Assembly: GCA_934645175.1 (NCBI GenBank)
Contig: CAKUDE010000045.1
Location: forward strand, 1-12,731
DNA: 12,731 nucleotides
DNA from: an uncultured Oscillospiraceae bacterium
GTDB taxonomy: Bacteria; Bacillota; Clostridia; Oscillospirales; Oscillospiraceae
Direction: 5' to 3'
How positions within the stretch are numbered: the stretch's first letter is position 1; every line of letters begins with the position of its first letter. The notes under the pieces are model-generated. The model saw nothing but the letters and a program-made list of their open reading frames with translations, searched no databases and was not told the origin of the DNA. Positions 12,709 through 12,731 of the stretch are shown here, in pieces. Made by a program: the position numbers and the translations under genes.

Positions 12709-12731
12709 GAAAAGGCCTGATTTTTCGGCGC

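Overview
The window looks like chromosome of a moderately GC-rich Clostridia bacterium, probably an Oscillospiraceae-type gut anaerobe. The reasons are strong AGGAGG-type ribosome binding sites, a lipoprotein signal peptide typical of that group, an integrase fragment resembling those of clostridial conjugative elements, and a CFI-box protein. This taxonomic reading is an inference from style, not a database match.

The main content is one catabolic locus built around a LysR-type regulator (1611-2519). To its left, on the minus strand, is a two-gene unit: an RpiB/LacAB-family sugar-phosphate isomerase (929-1393) and a divergent triosephosphate-isomerase-like protein (150-932), overlapping by 4 bases. 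To its right, after the regulator's terminator, a long plus-strand run of ten genes (2784-11816) has small gaps throughout and ends at a strong hairpin terminator (11865-11905). In order it encodes a PEP-hydrolase-family TIM-barrel protein; an RbsB/RbsA/RbsC-type sugar ABC importer; an NAD-type short-chain dehydrogenase; a VOC (glyoxalase-fold) protein; a Tm-1-like/UPF0261 protein; a second PEP-hydrolase-family paralogue; a small two-helix membrane protein; and a CFI-box protein.

The two arms appear to be co-regulated. The promoter of the isomerase pair and the promoter of the long operon share an interrupted palindrome (TTAAC-N6-GTTAA type), then 14 bases, then AAAGTA, then 24 bases, then an extended -10 box. 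The spacing is identical although the DNA in between differs. The palindrome is centred about 65 bases before the predicted transcription start, where LysR-family activators normally bind.

Inferred physiology: a small sugar, polyol or sugar acid is imported by the ABC system, oxidised by the dehydrogenase and processed by the UPF0261, PEP-hydrolase-family and VOC proteins. The TIM/RpiB pair then isomerises a phosphorylated intermediate. In Brucella (EryH/EryI) and Mycobacterium (LerI/DerI) this pair makes D-erythrose 4-phosphate from tetrulose phosphates. No recognisable sugar kinase is present, and UPF0261 and PEP-hydrolase-family proteins have, as far as I know, no settled enzymatic role, so the pathway is a candidate for a new catabolic route.

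The right end (11906-12731) is different. It is nearly gene-free and holds an orphan terminator, a truncated tyrosine-recombinase fragment on the minus strand and a perfect hairpin. It looks like the scar of a mobile element.
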